NCBI RefSeq assembly: GCF_004745825.1
Contig: NZ_SRLA01000001.1
Location: 372,001-436,000 of the forward strand
Origin: Hymenobacter fodinae
GTDB taxonomy: Bacteria > Bacteroidota > Bacteroidia > Cytophagales > Hymenobacteraceae
Reading direction: 5' to 3'
Length of the DNA stretch: 64,000 nucleotides
In this document: in pieces, positions 63,375 to 64,000 of the stretch
How the letters are laid out: every line of letters starts with the position of its first letter
Position numbering within the stretch: the stretch's first letter is position 1
Translations under genes and position numbers: made by a program
Notes under the pieces: generated by a model
Seen by the model: the letters and a program-made list of their open reading frames with translations, nothing else
Databases searched by the model: none
Told to the model about the DNA's origin: nothing

Positions 63375-64000
63375 TTACTCCTCGTGGCCGGGCACGGGGG
63401 CTTTAGGGGCTGGTTCCAGTAGTTGCTTGGCTTCTAGGGCTAGGCGCTCCTGCTCCTTGCGAGAGGGGGCGCGGGGTAACTTGTCGAGGTCGGGTTGGCC
63501 GGCATCTACCCAGGCGGTGTACCAGAAAGCACCTACCAAGCGCAGAGCCAGCCGCATTTGCCGCTCCACTTGCCCGTTCAGGCGTTGGTGGTACTCGCGG
63601 GCGAAGTCGCGGGAGTAGGCGCGCACGGTCTGATTACCGCGCTGCTCAAAGCCGTACTTGCGGTCTTCCGGAAACTTCAGCGTCAGCTCCCGCTCAAAGC
63701 GCAGCACTGAGTCAACCGCCATTGCCGACCGACCCACAGCTTGCCAAATAACATCCGTAGGCCTATCCAGGTAGGGGGCAGGACCCGTGAAGAAGTCGTA
63801 GCCGCTGCTGAGCAGCTCCGGCAAGCGGCTTTCCCAGAGGGCATGAATGCCGCGCTGCCCCGTAAGCTGTCCATTGTAGTTGTGGGTGGCGTGCAAGGGC
63901 ACACAGGCGTCGGCAATGTAGTGGCCTAGGTCGGCGGAGAGGTGCAGAATCCGGTCGGTTTCGTGGGCGCGGAAGGCTTCCGTGAGCTGGCCTTTCATGC
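63375..64000 (-). CDS. Zinc-dependent phospholipase C / S1-P1 nuclease-like protein, C-terminal part
   Basis: The last 208 or so residues of a gene that begins right of the window: the frame is open to base 64000 and the ATG at 63998 is likely internal. HLSADLGHYIADACVPLHATHNYNG and GIHALWESRLPEL hold the spaced His and Asp residues that bind zinc in the phospholipase C/P1 nuclease superfamily (LGHYIAD and PLHATHN match the DxxxPxH-type sites). The C terminus is Lys/Glu/Pro rich. Whether it is a phosphodiesterase or a lipase cannot be told from this part. Confidence 0.82.
   Translation of the reverse strand, partial: MKGQLTEAFRAHETDRILHLSADLGHYIADACVPLHATHNYNGQLTGQRGIHALWESRLPELLSSGYDFFTGPAPYLDRPTDVIWQAVGRSAMAVDSVLRFERELTLKFPEDRKYGFEQRGNQTVRAYSRDFAREYHQRLNGQVERQMRLALRLVGAFWYTAWVDAGQPDLDKLPRAPSRKEQERLALEAKQLLEPAPKAPVPGHEE

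Overview
The window is chromosomal DNA of a Bacteroidota bacterium, most likely a Hymenobacter or close relative (Cytophagales, Hymenobacteraceae). The support is a SusC/SusD pair with an ECF sigma factor and FecR anti-sigma, TAnnTTTG-type promoters, lipoproteins, GC-rich coding sequence with AT-rich promoter gaps, and intergenic repeats of a kind I associate with that genus. The genus is an inference; no rRNA is present. I see no tRNA, CRISPR array, prophage or transposase.

Layout. 1-6.7 kb: 3' end of pckA, a C4-dicarboxylate symporter, a secreted pectate lyase, an MFS transporter and an unknown exported protein. 6.9-17.1 kb: a glycan-use locus on the minus strand (ECF sigma, FecR, SusC with an STN signalling domain, SusD) with a divergent GH3 glycosidase carrying a PA14 insert. 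17.5-24.1 kb: a curli (functional amyloid) cluster, csgE-csgF-csgG, two curlin subunits, a CsgC/CsgH-like chaperone and a beta-propeller lipoprotein. CsgG carries an extra C-terminal domain of about 185 residues that looks like an outer-membrane barrel. Three of the AT-rich gaps hold promoters of the same design. 24.2-31.3 kb: DUF2007 protein, OFA-type MFS transporter with a 48-residue small partner, cell-wall amidase, small envelope proteins, TPR protein and metF. 31.5-35.4 kb: metH behind a SAM-I riboswitch.

35.6-45 kb: PA14-OmpA protein, NmrA-like protein, ene-reductase, SDR, and a three-gene set (gluconate dehydrogenase subunit 3-like, GMC oxidoreductase, GH1-like hydrolase). 45-64 kb: paired M16 proteases, HxlR/SDR divergon, catalase, beta-propeller protein, two-component system, OxyR, alpha/beta hydrolase, pullulanase, aquaporin, patatin-BamA-type protein, DUF486 membrane protein, and a zinc phospholipase C-like gene cut by the right edge.

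Two genome-scale signals stand out. (1) The heptamer GGCCTAG (usually TGGCCTAG) and its complement occur roughly ten times more often than chance by hand count, in genes and gaps. (2) The gaps carry a superfamily of REP-like inverted repeats whose arms keep one small hairpin while the stem bases covary between subfamilies (ATGCT/AGCAT, ATGTC/GACAT, ATTCC/GGAAT, ATCCT/AGGAT). GGCCTAG often lies between the two arms. These repeats are absent from about 2.8 to 31.3 kb.
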